From an uncultured Bacilli bacterium (lineage in GTDB: Bacteria; Bacillota_I; Bacilli_A; RF39; UBA660), in assembly GCA_947594675.1 (NCBI GenBank), contig CANQEF010000007.1:1-20483 (forward strand): a stretch of 20,483 nucleotides of DNA, written 5' to 3'. Below the pieces are notes generated by a model. It saw only the letters and a list, made by a program, of their open reading frames with translations. It had not been told where the DNA came from and ran no database searches. Positions 7,187-14,483 of this stretch are shown one piece after another (the first letter of the stretch is position 1; each line of letters starts with the position of its first letter). Position numbers and translations under genes: made by a program.

Positions 7187-7444
7187 ATGATTAAACCTTC
7201 AAACATCCGTAAATTATTGGGTGCTAATGTTAAATATTACAGATATATAATCGGTTATACTCAAGAACAATTAGCCGAAAAATGTAACTTGAGTGCAAGA
7301 TATATTAGCGATATTGAAAACTCTAATGGTAATATTGCTATTGACACTTTAGAAAATATCGCAAACATTCTTAAAGTTGAGCCTTATTTATTGATTAGGA
7401 AACAAAAGCACCTAAAATTGCCGAAAAGAGTAAATATGAAATAA
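7187..7444 (+). CDS. XRE-family helix-turn-helix regulator
   Basis: An 85-residue DNA-binding protein. Residues about 8-64 form a Cro/C1-type five-helix domain: LLGANVKYYRYIIGYTQEQL leads into the turn, LAEKCNLSARYISDIENSN gives the HTH with the recognition helix at ARYISDIE, and IDTLENIANILKVEPYLLI closes it. A short basic tail follows. There is no sensor or oligomerisation domain. The ATG has only a weak GGTGG ribosome binding site. It is divergent from the broken gene at 6793-7103 and could have regulated it; the operon starting at 7976 is another possible target. Confidence 0.85.
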   Translation: MIKPSNIRKLLGANVKYYRYIIGYTQEQLAEKCNLSARYISDIENSNGNIAIDTLENIANILKVEPYLLIRKQKHLKLPKRVNMK

Positions 7445-7576
7445 GCTCTTTTTCTTTTTATAAACTAATTATCATATTACTCCACTTCTAGTATAACATA
7501 CAATTTGGAAATTTGCTGCGAAAGGTCACTTATTTTTAAAAAATATTTATCTATAATTTTATTAAGGAGTGATATT

Positions 7577-7813
7577 TTGGAACAATATGGTGAGTATAAC
7601 GAAAACATAAAAGTTATCATTTGCAAGAATATTAAAAAATATAGAAAATTTAAAGGTATGAGTATAATGGTTTTGGCAGAAAAAATTGATGTTTCGGTGG
7701 AATACTTAAAAAGAATTGAAGCACCAAACGATAGAAACAATATATCACTTATATCTTTATATAAAATTTCTATTGCTCTTGGAGTGAGAATAGATAAATT
7801 TTTTAAAGAATGA
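7577..7813 (+). CDS. XRE-family helix-turn-helix regulator, divergent
   Basis: A 78-residue protein (MEQYGEYNENIKVIICKNIK ...). Residues about 9-75 have the XRE layout: ICKNIKKYRKFKGMSIMVLA, then EKIDVSVEYLKRIEAPN as the HTH with VEYLKRIE as recognition helix, then SLISLYKISIALGVRIDKFF. The start is the TTG at 7577, because AAGGAGTGAT stands at good spacing before it; an open frame 24 codons further upstream has no such signal. It ends 11 nt before a terminator and about 160 bp before the large operon, whose promoter carries an inverted repeat, so it is a candidate regulator of that operon. That link is inference. Confidence 0.78.
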   Translation: MEQYGEYNENIKVIICKNIKKYRKFKGMSIMVLAEKIDVSVEYLKRIEAPNDRNNISLISLYKISIALGVRIDKFFKE

Positions 7814-7824
7814 ATTATAGAACT

Positions 7825-7852
7825 ATATAGAACTGATAATTCTATATTTTTT
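7825..7852 (+). terminator. Terminator between the XRE gene and the large operon
   Basis: ATATAGAA (7825-7832) pairs with TTCTATAT (7840-7847) around CTGATAA, followed by TTTTT. It insulates the downstream operon from the regulator gene. Confidence 0.7.
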
Positions 7853-7892
7853 ATGAAATATTATATTAAAAAGATATTAAAAAAGGGAAACT

Positions 7893-7933
7893 ATGATATA
7901 ATTAATGTGTGCATCAAAAATAATTTATATCAT
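7893..7933. promoter_or_regulatory. Inverted repeat over the operon promoter (candidate operator)
   Basis: ATGATATAA (7893-7901) and TTATATCAT (7925-7933) are a perfect 9-bp inverted repeat with 23 nt between. The left arm covers the extended -10 and the right arm lies in the early transcribed region. The pairing can be extended with one bulged base. A repressor binding both arms would block the promoter. Five T follow the right arm, so a hairpin terminating read-through is an alternative. Confidence 0.5.
7894..7902 (+). promoter_or_regulatory. Extended -10 promoter of the large operon
   Basis: TGA-TATAAT (7894-7902) is an extended -10 with a perfect hexamer. The -35 position (about 7874-7879) is poor, which is usual for extended -10 promoters. 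Transcription would start near 7909, leaving a leader of about 65 nt. I see no other good promoter or terminator before 20372, so this probably drives about 12.4 kb. Confidence 0.68.
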
Positions 7934-7975
7934 TTTTGTGTTTCAATATTAACGATTTAGTTTGTGAGGTTTAAA

Positions 7976-8362
7976 TTGAAAAAGAATCATTTTTTGTTAA
8001 AAGCATTTTTCATGGCAGTTATGATTTTTACAGTAGTTGGATGTAATACTAAAAATACTGCAATTGATGAAAATGACTTACGAGTTATAGTTTATGATAA
8101 AGACAATGAATCAATCTATGATAAAAAAGATACTACTACCGAAAAATATTTAATTGATGCTTTAAAAAATTTTAAAGACTTAAATTTAGAAACTGAAACA
8201 GGCGATTATGGTGAATATGTTGTTGGAATCAATGGTTTGAGTCAAGGCGATAATTATTATTGGAACTATTATGTAAATGATAATTATGCTAGTGTTGGTA
8301 TTTCAAATTATGAAATAAAGGATAATGACGTAATTACATTTAAATTAGAAAAATTTGAATAG
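7976..8362 (+). CDS. DUF4430 (transcobalamin C-terminal-like) lipoprotein
   Basis: A 128-residue secreted lipoprotein. From the TTG the protein begins MKKNHFLLKAFFMAVMIFTV with a lipobox TVVGC, so Cys22 should be lipidated and the protein held on the outer face of the membrane. The mature part is a DUF4430-type domain: RVIVYDKDNE, then EKYLIDALKNF, then YGEYVVGINGLSQGDNYYW, NYYVNDNYASVGISNYEIKD and VITFKLEKF, which is the typical closing strand. DUF4430 resembles the C-terminal domain of transcobalamin/intrinsic factor and is often found near ECF-type transporters. The TTG at 7976 is chosen because GAGGT lies 5 nt before it; the GTG at 7964 overlaps that site. It leads an operon rich in cobalamin-type radical SAM enzymes, so cobalamin capture is an attractive but unproven role. 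Confidence 0.82.
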   Translation: MKKNHFLLKAFFMAVMIFTVVGCNTKNTAIDENDLRVIVYDKDNESIYDKKDTTTEKYLIDALKNFKDLNLETETGDYGEYVVGINGLSQGDNYYWNYYVNDNYASVGISNYEIKDNDVITFKLEKFE

Positions 8363-8373
8363 AGGTATTTTAT

Positions 8374-8820
8374 ATGTTAAATTCATTATTTATGTTAGGA
8401 AGCACTAACAAAAAGTTAAAAAAAGGAAATTATTTGTTTTGTATGTTATGGATAAGTTATATGCTATTAAATGCTAATTTAAAAAGTGGATTAATTTTCG
8501 TTGTTGCTAATATATTCACTTTCATGGTTGTGTTTATACTATGTCAAAAAATTAAAGGTAAATATTCTAATACCATTATGTCTATTGCATCAATATTAAT
8601 TTGGAGTATTCTTATTGATATAATAACTTATTTTATGTATCCTCAATTTGTTGGGGCACAAAATATAATCTCATATATTTTTAATGGTATTTTATTTAAT
8701 TATAAATATATATTCACTAACATATTAGTTGTTGTTGGAATCAATGGATTAGAATTCATTTTCAAAAAAATAACTCAAATACAAACAAATAAAAATTTAA
8801 TTTTATCTTCTTACAATTAA
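8374..8820 (+). CDS. Small polytopic membrane protein, possibly ECF S-component-like
   Basis: A 148-residue protein with about five hydrophobic segments (residues about 20-36, 39-57, 67-89, 98-112, 114-132) and short basic loops. I do not recognise the family from a clear motif. Known biology: DUF4430 lipoproteins often neighbour ECF vitamin transporter S components, which are small proteins with five to six helices. This gene starts 11 nt after the DUF4430 gene behind AGAGG, so a substrate-binding membrane partner is a reasonable guess. No ATPase or T-component gene is in the window; an S-like protein would have to use a shared ECF module encoded elsewhere. The C-terminus is hydrophilic. Confidence 0.6.
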   Translation: MLNSLFMLGSTNKKLKKGNYLFCMLWISYMLLNANLKSGLIFVVANIFTFMVVFILCQKIKGKYSNTIMSIASILIWSILIDIITYFMYPQFVGAQNIISYIFNGILFNYKYIFTNILVVVGINGLEFIFKKITQIQTNKNLILSSYN

Positions 8821-8832
8821 AGGAGGAATATA

Positions 8833-10407
8833 ATGAAATATCCTTATTACAAAACAGTTATTTATGATAACTTTTATGAAATGATTAAAGGATGGCATGA
8901 TAATAACTCAAATAAAGTGGCTATTAAGTATATTAAAAATAATAAAGTAATAAATATTACTTATAATAATTTAATTGAACAGATTTGCAGTTTACATAAC
9001 TATTATAAATTACATAATATAAAAGACCAAAATATAGGAATTTTAGCAGAAAATAGATATGAATATATTACTGTATATCTATCTTCTGCTTTTTTTAATG
9101 TCATTGTACCATTAGACAAAGAACTTGATAGTGATTCTTTAAAAAATTCTCTCAAAGACTTTGATATAAAAGTTTTATTTTATACAAATAAAACCAATTC
9201 TAAAATAATTGATATTGTTAAAAATCTTAATATTAAATTAATCAATATAGATAAAGAGTACGAAAACATTATTGAAAAGCAATATCCTGTTGAAAAATTT
9301 TTTGAAGATGTTAGCAAAGTTAAAAAAGATAAATTTTCGGTTTTAGCATCTACATCAGGGACTGATGGAAAAATGAAAGGTGTAATGCTATCACAATATA
9401 ATGTAGTTGTAAATGTAAGAGGAACTCTTGAAAATAATATATTAAAGAATCCTACTCTATCATTATTACCAATGAATCATACTTATGGTTTTAATCCAGG
9501 AGTATTGGCAACTCTATATAATGGTACAACAGTATGTTTAAATCAAGATTTAAAAAATATAGTAAGAGATTTAAAAAAATTCAATCCTTTCTTCTTTGAA
9601 GCTGTTCCTATGATAATCGAGGGTATGTATAATAATATTATTCGAGAAGCTAAAAGAAAAAAGAAATATAAAATGTTATGTTGTATGATAAAAATTAGTA
9701 ATTTTCTCTTAAAACATCATATTGATGTTAGACATATATTTTTTGGTAATATTATTAATAAAAGATTAAGACTTGTTGTTAGTGGTGGTGCTGCATTAAA
9801 TCCAATGTATGTTGAAAAATTTGGAGAATTAGGAATAAAGATATTAAATGGTTATGGATTAACTGAATGCTCTCCAACAATTGCAGTTAGTAGAGAATTT
9901 AATAATGTTATTGGTAGTGCTGGTACAATTATGAATCATATAAAAGTTAAGATAGCTTCTGATGGCGAAATTCTAGTTAAAGGTCCAAATGTAATGCTTG
10001 GATACTATAACAATTTAAAAGCTACTAAAGAAAGTATGATTGATGGATATTTCAAAACAGGTGATTTAGGTTATGTCAAAGATCGAGTTATATTCGTTAC
10101 AGGAAGAAAAAAGAATTTAATTATTTTGGGAAATGGAAAAAATTTCTCACCAGAATTTATTGAAAACAAGTTATTAAATATTCCATATATTAAAGAATGT
10201 ATTGTTACGACTAAAAAAGTAAAAAATAATGATATTATTATTGCTAAAATATATATGGAAAATCCTAGTGATAAATTAAATGAAGATATTAAGAAAATAA
10301 ACAACTCTTTACCAAAATATATGAAAATTGATGAAATTGAGATTATGGAACAAGAATTTGAAAAAAATAGTAGTAAAAAAATAAGGAGGAACAATTATGT
10401 TAAATGA
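8833..10407 (+). CDS. AMP-forming acyl ligase (fatty acyl-CoA/acyl-ACP synthetase type)
   Basis: A 524-residue member of the ANL adenylating superfamily. It should activate a carboxylic acid with ATP to an acyl-AMP and pass it to a thiol. Motifs in order: STSGTDGKMKGV (173-184, ATP loop), LPMNHTYGFNPG (212-223), RHIFFGN and VVSGGAALNP (300-324), NGYGLTECSP (339-348), GYFKTGDLG (405-413), GRKKNLIILGNGKNFSPEFIE (424-443), and a C-terminal lysine near 515-516 (NSSKKIRR). The RHIFFG/SGGAAL features resemble long-chain fatty acyl ligases more than amino-acid adenylation domains, so a fatty acid or related acid is the likely substrate. It has a strong AAAGGAGG site and overlaps the carrier protein gene by 11 nt, which suggests that the carrier, not free CoA, is the acceptor. 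Confidence 0.9.
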   Translation: MKYPYYKTVIYDNFYEMIKGWHDNNSNKVAIKYIKNNKVINITYNNLIEQICSLHNYYKLHNIKDQNIGILAENRYEYITVYLSSAFFNVIVPLDKELDSDSLKNSLKDFDIKVLFYTNKTNSKIIDIVKNLNIKLINIDKEYENIIEKQYPVEKFFEDVSKVKKDKFSVLASTSGTDGKMKGVMLSQYNVVVNVRGTLENNILKNPTLSLLPMNHTYGFNPGVLATLYNGTTVCLNQDLKNIVRDLKKFNPFFFEAVPMIIEGMYNNIIREAKRKKKYKMLCCMIKISNFLLKHHIDVRHIFFGNIINKRLRLVVSGGAALNPMYVEKFGELGIKILNGYGLTECSPTIAVSREFNNVIGSAGTIMNHIKVKIASDGEILVKGPNVMLGYYNNLKATKESMIDGYFKTGDLGYVKDRVIFVTGRKKNLIILGNGKNFSPEFIENKLLNIPYIKECIVTTKKVKNNDIIIAKIYMENPSDKLNEDIKKINNSLPKYMKIDEIEIMEQEFEKNSSKKIRRNNYVK

Positions 10408-10615
10408 TTTTAGAAAAATTATACAAAAGAAATATGGAATAACTAATGTAGAACTCTCATCTAACTTTAAAACCGACTTTGGACTAACATCATTTGACTT
10501 TATAAACTTAATAAGTATGATTGAAGAAAAATATTCGGTTGAAATAGATGAAGAAGATTATAAAGATTTAAATACAATAGAAGATCTAATAAAATATTTG
10601 GAAAAAAAGAGATGA
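10397..10615 (+). CDS. Stand-alone acyl carrier protein
   Basis: A 72-residue acidic carrier protein. The recognition stretch FGLTSFDFINLISMIEEKYS puts the serine for the 4'-phosphopantetheine arm at residue 32, in TSFD where DSLD is most usual; helix II and the acidic IDEEDYKDLNTIEDLIKYL end are normal for the family. It is sandwiched between the ligase (11-nt overlap, AAGGAGG site) and the phosphopantetheinyl transferase (4-nt ATGA overlap), a self-contained activation-and-loading module. It is probably dedicated to this pathway and not the housekeeping fatty-acid carrier, since no fatty-acid synthesis genes are nearby. Confidence 0.93.
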   Translation: MLNDFRKIIQKKYGITNVELSSNFKTDFGLTSFDFINLISMIEEKYSVEIDEEDYKDLNTIEDLIKYLEKKR

Positions 10616-11070
10616 AATTAGTAATTGGCACAAAGAATTATATTAATTCAATAATTAATAATTATAATTTTGAAATTAAAAATAATGAATATGGTAAGCC
10701 AATGGTATTAAATCAACCTTTATTTTTCAATAAGAGTCATACCAAAGATATTAGTGTTGCAGTTATTGATACTAAATTATGTGGAATAGATATAGAAAAC
10801 ATAAGGAATTATGATGATATAATGGCTCGTAAAATTTGCACACCCAATGAATATAATTATATTCAAAAATCAAAAAATAAAAATTATAGTTTTACACTAA
10901 TATGGGTATTAAAAGAATCATATTTAAAGTATTTAGGAACAGGTTTAGCTTATCCATTAAAAAAAATCGAATTTATAAAAAATGGCAAATTAATTAAAAG
11001 AAAAAAAGATTGCTTATTAAATGTGTTAAATTATAAAAATCATATTATTTCAATATGTAGAAAGGATTAA
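10612..11070 (+). CDS. 4'-phosphopantetheinyl transferase, short Sfp type
   Basis: This enzyme would convert the apo-carrier to its active form by transferring phosphopantetheine from CoA to Ser32. It has the Sfp-type signatures FNKSHTKD (39-46), GIDIENIR (58-65, the Mg-binding acidic pair), and W98-VLKESYLKYLGTGL (98-112) with the W/KES core. At 152 residues it is much shorter than Sfp (about 224): the N-terminal half is reduced, though the catalytic motifs are complete. It starts inside the stop of the carrier gene (ATGA), so the two proteins are made together. Its presence suggests that this carrier is not served by the housekeeping AcpS. Confidence 0.9.
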   Translation: MKLVIGTKNYINSIINNYNFEIKNNEYGKPMVLNQPLFFNKSHTKDISVAVIDTKLCGIDIENIRNYDDIMARKICTPNEYNYIQKSKNKNYSFTLIWVLKESYLKYLGTGLAYPLKKIEFIKNGKLIKRKKDCLLNVLNYKNHIISICRKD

Positions 11071-11073
11071 AAA

Positions 11074-12159
11074 ATGGAAATAGTAATTGTTAAAAATAAA
11101 AAGCAACAAAAAGATTATATAAAATTTAGAAAAGAAATTTATAAAAATAATCCTATATATGTTGATAATAGTTTGTTTATGATAAAGGAATTATTTTCAA
11201 ATAAAACAAGTTTTGTTAACAATAAAAGTATATATGTAATTAATGTACAAGAGAAAGAAAAAATTTTGTGTCAAGGTATGGTTGTATATGCTAAAAGCTT
11301 ACCTGATTATATACAATTATGTTTTTTTGAAAGTTTGCCTAATCAAGAAAAAGCAGTAAAAATGCTTGTAGATTATGCAATAGATAAAGGTAAAAAACAT
11401 AATTGTAAAAAATTAGTAATTGGCTTATGTGGTCATGTAAATTATGGTTTAGGTTTATTATGCAGTAACTATAACGAAAAAAATTCGTTCTCTGCTAATG
11501 TAAATCCAGAATATTATAATAAATATTTTGAAAAATTCAATTGTGAAAAAATATATATGAACACTTATAAAACAAAAGTAGATTACAATAGAATTAAAAG
11601 ATATGATAGCTTAATAGAAAAACTAGATAAGAATTATACTTTTAAATGCTTTGATAAAAGAAAATTTGATTATTATTCTAAAATATATACTGATTTAAAT
11701 AATAAAGCATTTAATAACCATCGTTATTATTATAGTCGAGATTATGAAGAAGATAAAGAAATGCTTAAAGAGTTATTTCTATTTATGAAAGAAGATTCAC
11801 TAATATTTGCTTTTCATAATGGTAAACCTGTTGGATTTGTAATGTGGTATCCAGATTTTAATGAATTAGTAAAAAAAGGCGATGCTTTTGGAGCAAAACA
11901 TTTTATTAAAAATATATTTTTTGGTAAAAAAATACGAGTTGGAAAAATTATGGAATATGGAATATTAGAAGAATATCGTAAAAGTGGTTTGGTTTTAGGA
12001 TTATTAAATCAAGTTTTTATTGCAGTAAAAAAGTATAACATCAATCAAATAAAATCATCATGGATATTAGAAGAAAATAAAGATTCAAATAGTGTATGTC
12101 AAGCTCTGTGTGATGGATTACATAAGAGGTATGTAGTGTATGAAAAAAGGATTAAATAA
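11074..12159 (+). CDS. YghO-like GNAT-fold acyltransferase
   Basis: A 361-residue protein with two GNAT-like halves. The N-terminal half has YIKFRKEIYKNNPIYVDN (15-32), and CKKLVIGLCGHVNYGLGLLC (111-130) with PEYYNKYFEKFNCEKIYMNT (145-164), where the YghO family has its 'vNfs..g.G' and 'Yn..YY...l...Gf' stretches. The C-terminal half has FHNGKPVGFVMWYPDF, then KIMEYGILEEYRKSGLVLGL (acyl-CoA/pantetheine-binding region), and SSWILEENKDSNSV ending in KRYVVYEKRI, all typical of the family. No reaction is established for YghO. GNAT enzymes can take acyl groups from carrier proteins, and the carrier protein genes stand immediately upstream, so transfer of the carrier-bound acyl group to an amine is a reasonable inference. 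Weak AAAGGAT site, 3 nt after the transferase gene. Confidence 0.8.
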   Translation: MEIVIVKNKKQQKDYIKFRKEIYKNNPIYVDNSLFMIKELFSNKTSFVNNKSIYVINVQEKEKILCQGMVVYAKSLPDYIQLCFFESLPNQEKAVKMLVDYAIDKGKKHNCKKLVIGLCGHVNYGLGLLCSNYNEKNSFSANVNPEYYNKYFEKFNCEKIYMNTYKTKVDYNRIKRYDSLIEKLDKNYTFKCFDKRKFDYYSKIYTDLNNKAFNNHRYYYSRDYEEDKEMLKELFLFMKEDSLIFAFHNGKPVGFVMWYPDFNELVKKGDAFGAKHFIKNIFFGKKIRVGKIMEYGILEEYRKSGLVLGLLNQVFIAVKKYNINQIKSSWILEENKDSNSVCQALCDGLHKRYVVYEKRIK

Positions 12160-13138
12160 TAATTTAATAGTTACTAAATGTAAAACTTTTCCGAATGAAA
12201 GCAAATTGCATTTTCCTTTTGATAAAAAGCTTTTAAAATTATTAAAATTAGAAAATAAATATCAGCAAGAATACTTTTATGTTGAGAATAACAATGATTA
12301 TGCTTACATAATCATATATAAAATGAAGATGAATATTTTTACATTTGGTAAATTAAATTTATCTTTAAATACAAGTGTGATAGGTTATCCATGTTCATTG
12401 AGTGAAGAAGGATTTATAACAAATAATCAAAATTTAGTTTTAGATTTTGCTAAAACTATTAAAGGTCCTGTTTTAGTTTTAAATGTTAAAAACGTAGAAG
12501 ATCATAAAGATTTTGTTTTAGGAGAAACTCTACCAACTTGTATATTTTATAATAATTTCAAAAACGAAAGCGATTATTTAAACAATTTGCGAAGTTCTTA
12601 TAGAAGAAGAATAAAAAAAGCAATTGATAATTGCACTAATTTCAAGATTAAAGAAATAGATGATGATAGTATAGACATATATCCACTTTATTTAAATACA
12701 TATAATAAATCTAATTACAAACTAGAAAAACTAGAAAAAGGCTTTTTTGATAAAGTAGAAGCCACAAAACTTATTTTTATGAAAGATACTAAACCTATGG
12801 GTTTTGTACTATTAAAAAAAGTAAAAGAAAAATTAATATTTATGCTTTGTGGTATGGATTATTCTATTGATACAACAGATTTATATTATTATATGTTGTT
12901 TAATATAGTAAAATATGCAATAAAAAATAATTGTAGCATAATAGATTTTGGACAAACATCAGAAGAAACTAAATTAAAATTTGGTGCAAGTTTAGAAAAA
13001 AGATATTTTTATGCACATCATTCAAATAAATTTATAAATTATTTTGTAAAACATGGAAGAAGCTTATTGGAATATAAATATAAATTCCCAAAGTATCATG
13101 TGTTAAAGGAGGATAAAAATGAAAGTAGTATTGTTTAG
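12140..13138 (+). CDS. FemAB/BioF2-like GNAT-fold acyltransferase
   Basis: A 332-residue protein of the acetyltransferase-6 (FemAB/CelD-like) type. The N-terminal region (about 1-140) is divergent. A basic helix YLNNLRSSYRRRIKKAIDN lies at about 149-167, then TKPMGFVLLKKVKEKLIFMLCGMD, DLYYYMLFNIVKYAIKNNCSIIDFGQTSEETKLKFGA, which is the usual C-terminal core in which the acyl donor lies. Known relatives transfer amino-acyl or acyl groups to peptidoglycan, sugars or amines. It overlaps the YghO-like gene by 20 nt with AAGAGG before its ATG, so the two acyltransferases are likely produced together. Its substrate is unknown; it might join a second building block to the carrier-bound chain. Confidence 0.78.
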   Translation: MKKGLNNNLIVTKCKTFPNESKLHFPFDKKLLKLLKLENKYQQEYFYVENNNDYAYIIIYKMKMNIFTFGKLNLSLNTSVIGYPCSLSEEGFITNNQNLVLDFAKTIKGPVLVLNVKNVEDHKDFVLGETLPTCIFYNNFKNESDYLNNLRSSYRRRIKKAIDNCTNFKIKEIDDDSIDIYPLYLNTYNKSNYKLEKLEKGFFDKVEATKLIFMKDTKPMGFVLLKKVKEKLIFMLCGMDYSIDTTDLYYYMLFNIVKYAIKNNCSIIDFGQTSEETKLKFGASLEKRYFYAHHSNKFINYFVKHGRSLLEYKYKFPKYHVLKEDKNESSIV

Positions 13139-14483
13139 ACCAAAACCACATAAAGATACTATTGGGCTTCAAAATGTTATGATATGTGAGCCATTAGAAT
13201 TAGAATACATATCATCAAATATTGAGCCATTAGGACATGAGGTTGTTATTGTAGATATGATTATTGAAAAGAAAAAAATTTCCTATTTTTTAAAAAAATA
13301 TCAACCTGATGTAGTGGGAATTACAGGTTATATATCTCATGTTAATATTATAAAAAATTATGCTAAACAAGTTAAAGAATTTAATTCTAATATCAAAGTT
13401 TTAGTTGGTGGAGTTCATGCTGAAGTTAATCCAGAAGATTTTGAAGATAAAAATATAGATTATATAATTAGAGCAAATGGAATAAAAACTTTTATTTCTA
13501 TTTTAGAAAGTTTAGAAAACAAAAAAGATAAGAAAAAAATTGAGTGTATTTATACTAAAAATCAAAAGAAAGTAAAAAAAGAAACAAGTTTCAATTATTT
13601 GTTTCCTGATAGAGAAAAAGTTAATAAGTATAGGAAAAAATACTATTATATGTTTCACAGAAATTGTAGTTTAATGAAAACCTCATTTGGTTGTCCATAT
13701 AATTGTAAATTTTGTTTTTGTAGACAAATAACAGATGATGAGTACTTTGCAAGAGATTTAGACAATATTATTGAAGAATTAAAAACAATTTCTGAAACTG
13801 AAATTTATATTGTAGATGATGATTTCTTATTTAATCCAAAAAGATTATTAGAATTTTGTTATTTATTAGAAAAAAACAATATAAAAAAAAGATACTTGGT
13901 TTATGGTAGAGCCGATTTTATAGCGAATAATGAAAAAGTAATTAAAAGATTTAAAGAAGTTGGACTTCGTGCAGTAATTGTAGGACTAGAATCTTGTAGT
14001 AGTAATGATCTTGATAATTATAATAAAAGAACACAGGTTTCAACTAACGAAAAAGCAGTTGAAATATTACAAAAATATGATGTTGAATGTTATGGAACAT
14101 TTATATTAGGATTAGATTGGACAAAAGCCGATTTTAACGCACTAGCAAAATGGATTAAAAAGTTAGGACTAATATTTGTTAATCTTCAACCTTTAACACC
14201 ATTAAGAGGAACTGAAATGTATGAGCAATACAAAAAGGATTTCATAATAAGAGAAGATGAATATGAGAAATGGGATTTAGCACATTTGGTTGTTAAACCC
14301 TCAAAAATATCTATTAGAAAATATTATTGGTACACTATGCTACTCTACTACAAAATAACTGCAAATCCTAAAAGTTGGTGGTATATGGTAAAAAAATATG
14401 GTTTACATGACACTTTAAAATTAACAGTCGGTGCATTTAAAGTTAACATACAATATTTCAAAAAATTAATAGGAGGTAAATAA
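13119..14483 (+). CDS. B12-binding-type radical SAM enzyme, paralogue 1 (A type)
   Basis: A 454-residue class B radical SAM enzyme. Residues about 1-130 form a Rossmann-like cobalamin-binding-type domain: CEPLELEYISSNIEPLGHEV, QPDVVGITGY, and VLVGGVHAEVNPEDF, then DYIIRANG in place of the usual GEGE. FPDRE links to the radical SAM core with the cluster cysteines C192, C196 and C199 (GCPYNCKFCFC). VDDDFLFN (232-239), YGRADFIA and IVGLE are typical core strands, and a C-terminal basic, aromatic region follows. Such enzymes often methylate unactivated carbon, but family resemblance does not fix the reaction. AAAGGAGG precedes the ATG; it overlaps the acyltransferase by 20 nt. Closest in the window to paralogue 4. 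Confidence 0.88.
   Translation: MKVVLFRPKPHKDTIGLQNVMICEPLELEYISSNIEPLGHEVVIVDMIIEKKKISYFLKKYQPDVVGITGYISHVNIIKNYAKQVKEFNSNIKVLVGGVHAEVNPEDFEDKNIDYIIRANGIKTFISILESLENKKDKKKIECIYTKNQKKVKKETSFNYLFPDREKVNKYRKKYYYMFHRNCSLMKTSFGCPYNCKFCFCRQITDDEYFARDLDNIIEELKTISETEIYIVDDDFLFNPKRLLEFCYLLEKNNIKKRYLVYGRADFIANNEKVIKRFKEVGLRAVIVGLESCSSNDLDNYNKRTQVSTNEKAVEILQKYDVECYGTFILGLDWTKADFNALAKWIKKLGLIFVNLQPLTPLRGTEMYEQYKKDFIIREDEYEKWDLAHLVVKPSKISIRKYYWYTMLLYYKITANPKSWWYMVKKYGLHDTLKLTVGAFKVNIQYFKKLIGGK
13902..13934 (+). repeat. 33-bp identical stretch, copy 1 (second at 17944-17976)
   Basis: An exact 33-bp match between radical SAM paralogues 1 and 4, encoding YGRADFIANNE, including the locally uncommon codons GCC and GCG. 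Identity at synonymous positions suggests recent duplication or gene conversion. Confidence 0.8.

Noticed and set aside
7903..7975. Cobalamin riboswitch ahead of the B12-type operon
   Set aside because: The leader after the predicted start is only about 65 nt and lacks a B12-box-like sequence; real cobalamin riboswitches need about 200 nt.
10071..10394. Minus-strand open frame inside the acyl ligase gene
   Set aside because: It is a mirror of the well-supported ligase, low in complexity and F/I/L-rich, without a start signal; the similar antisense frames in gpsA and the radical SAM genes were left out for the same reason.
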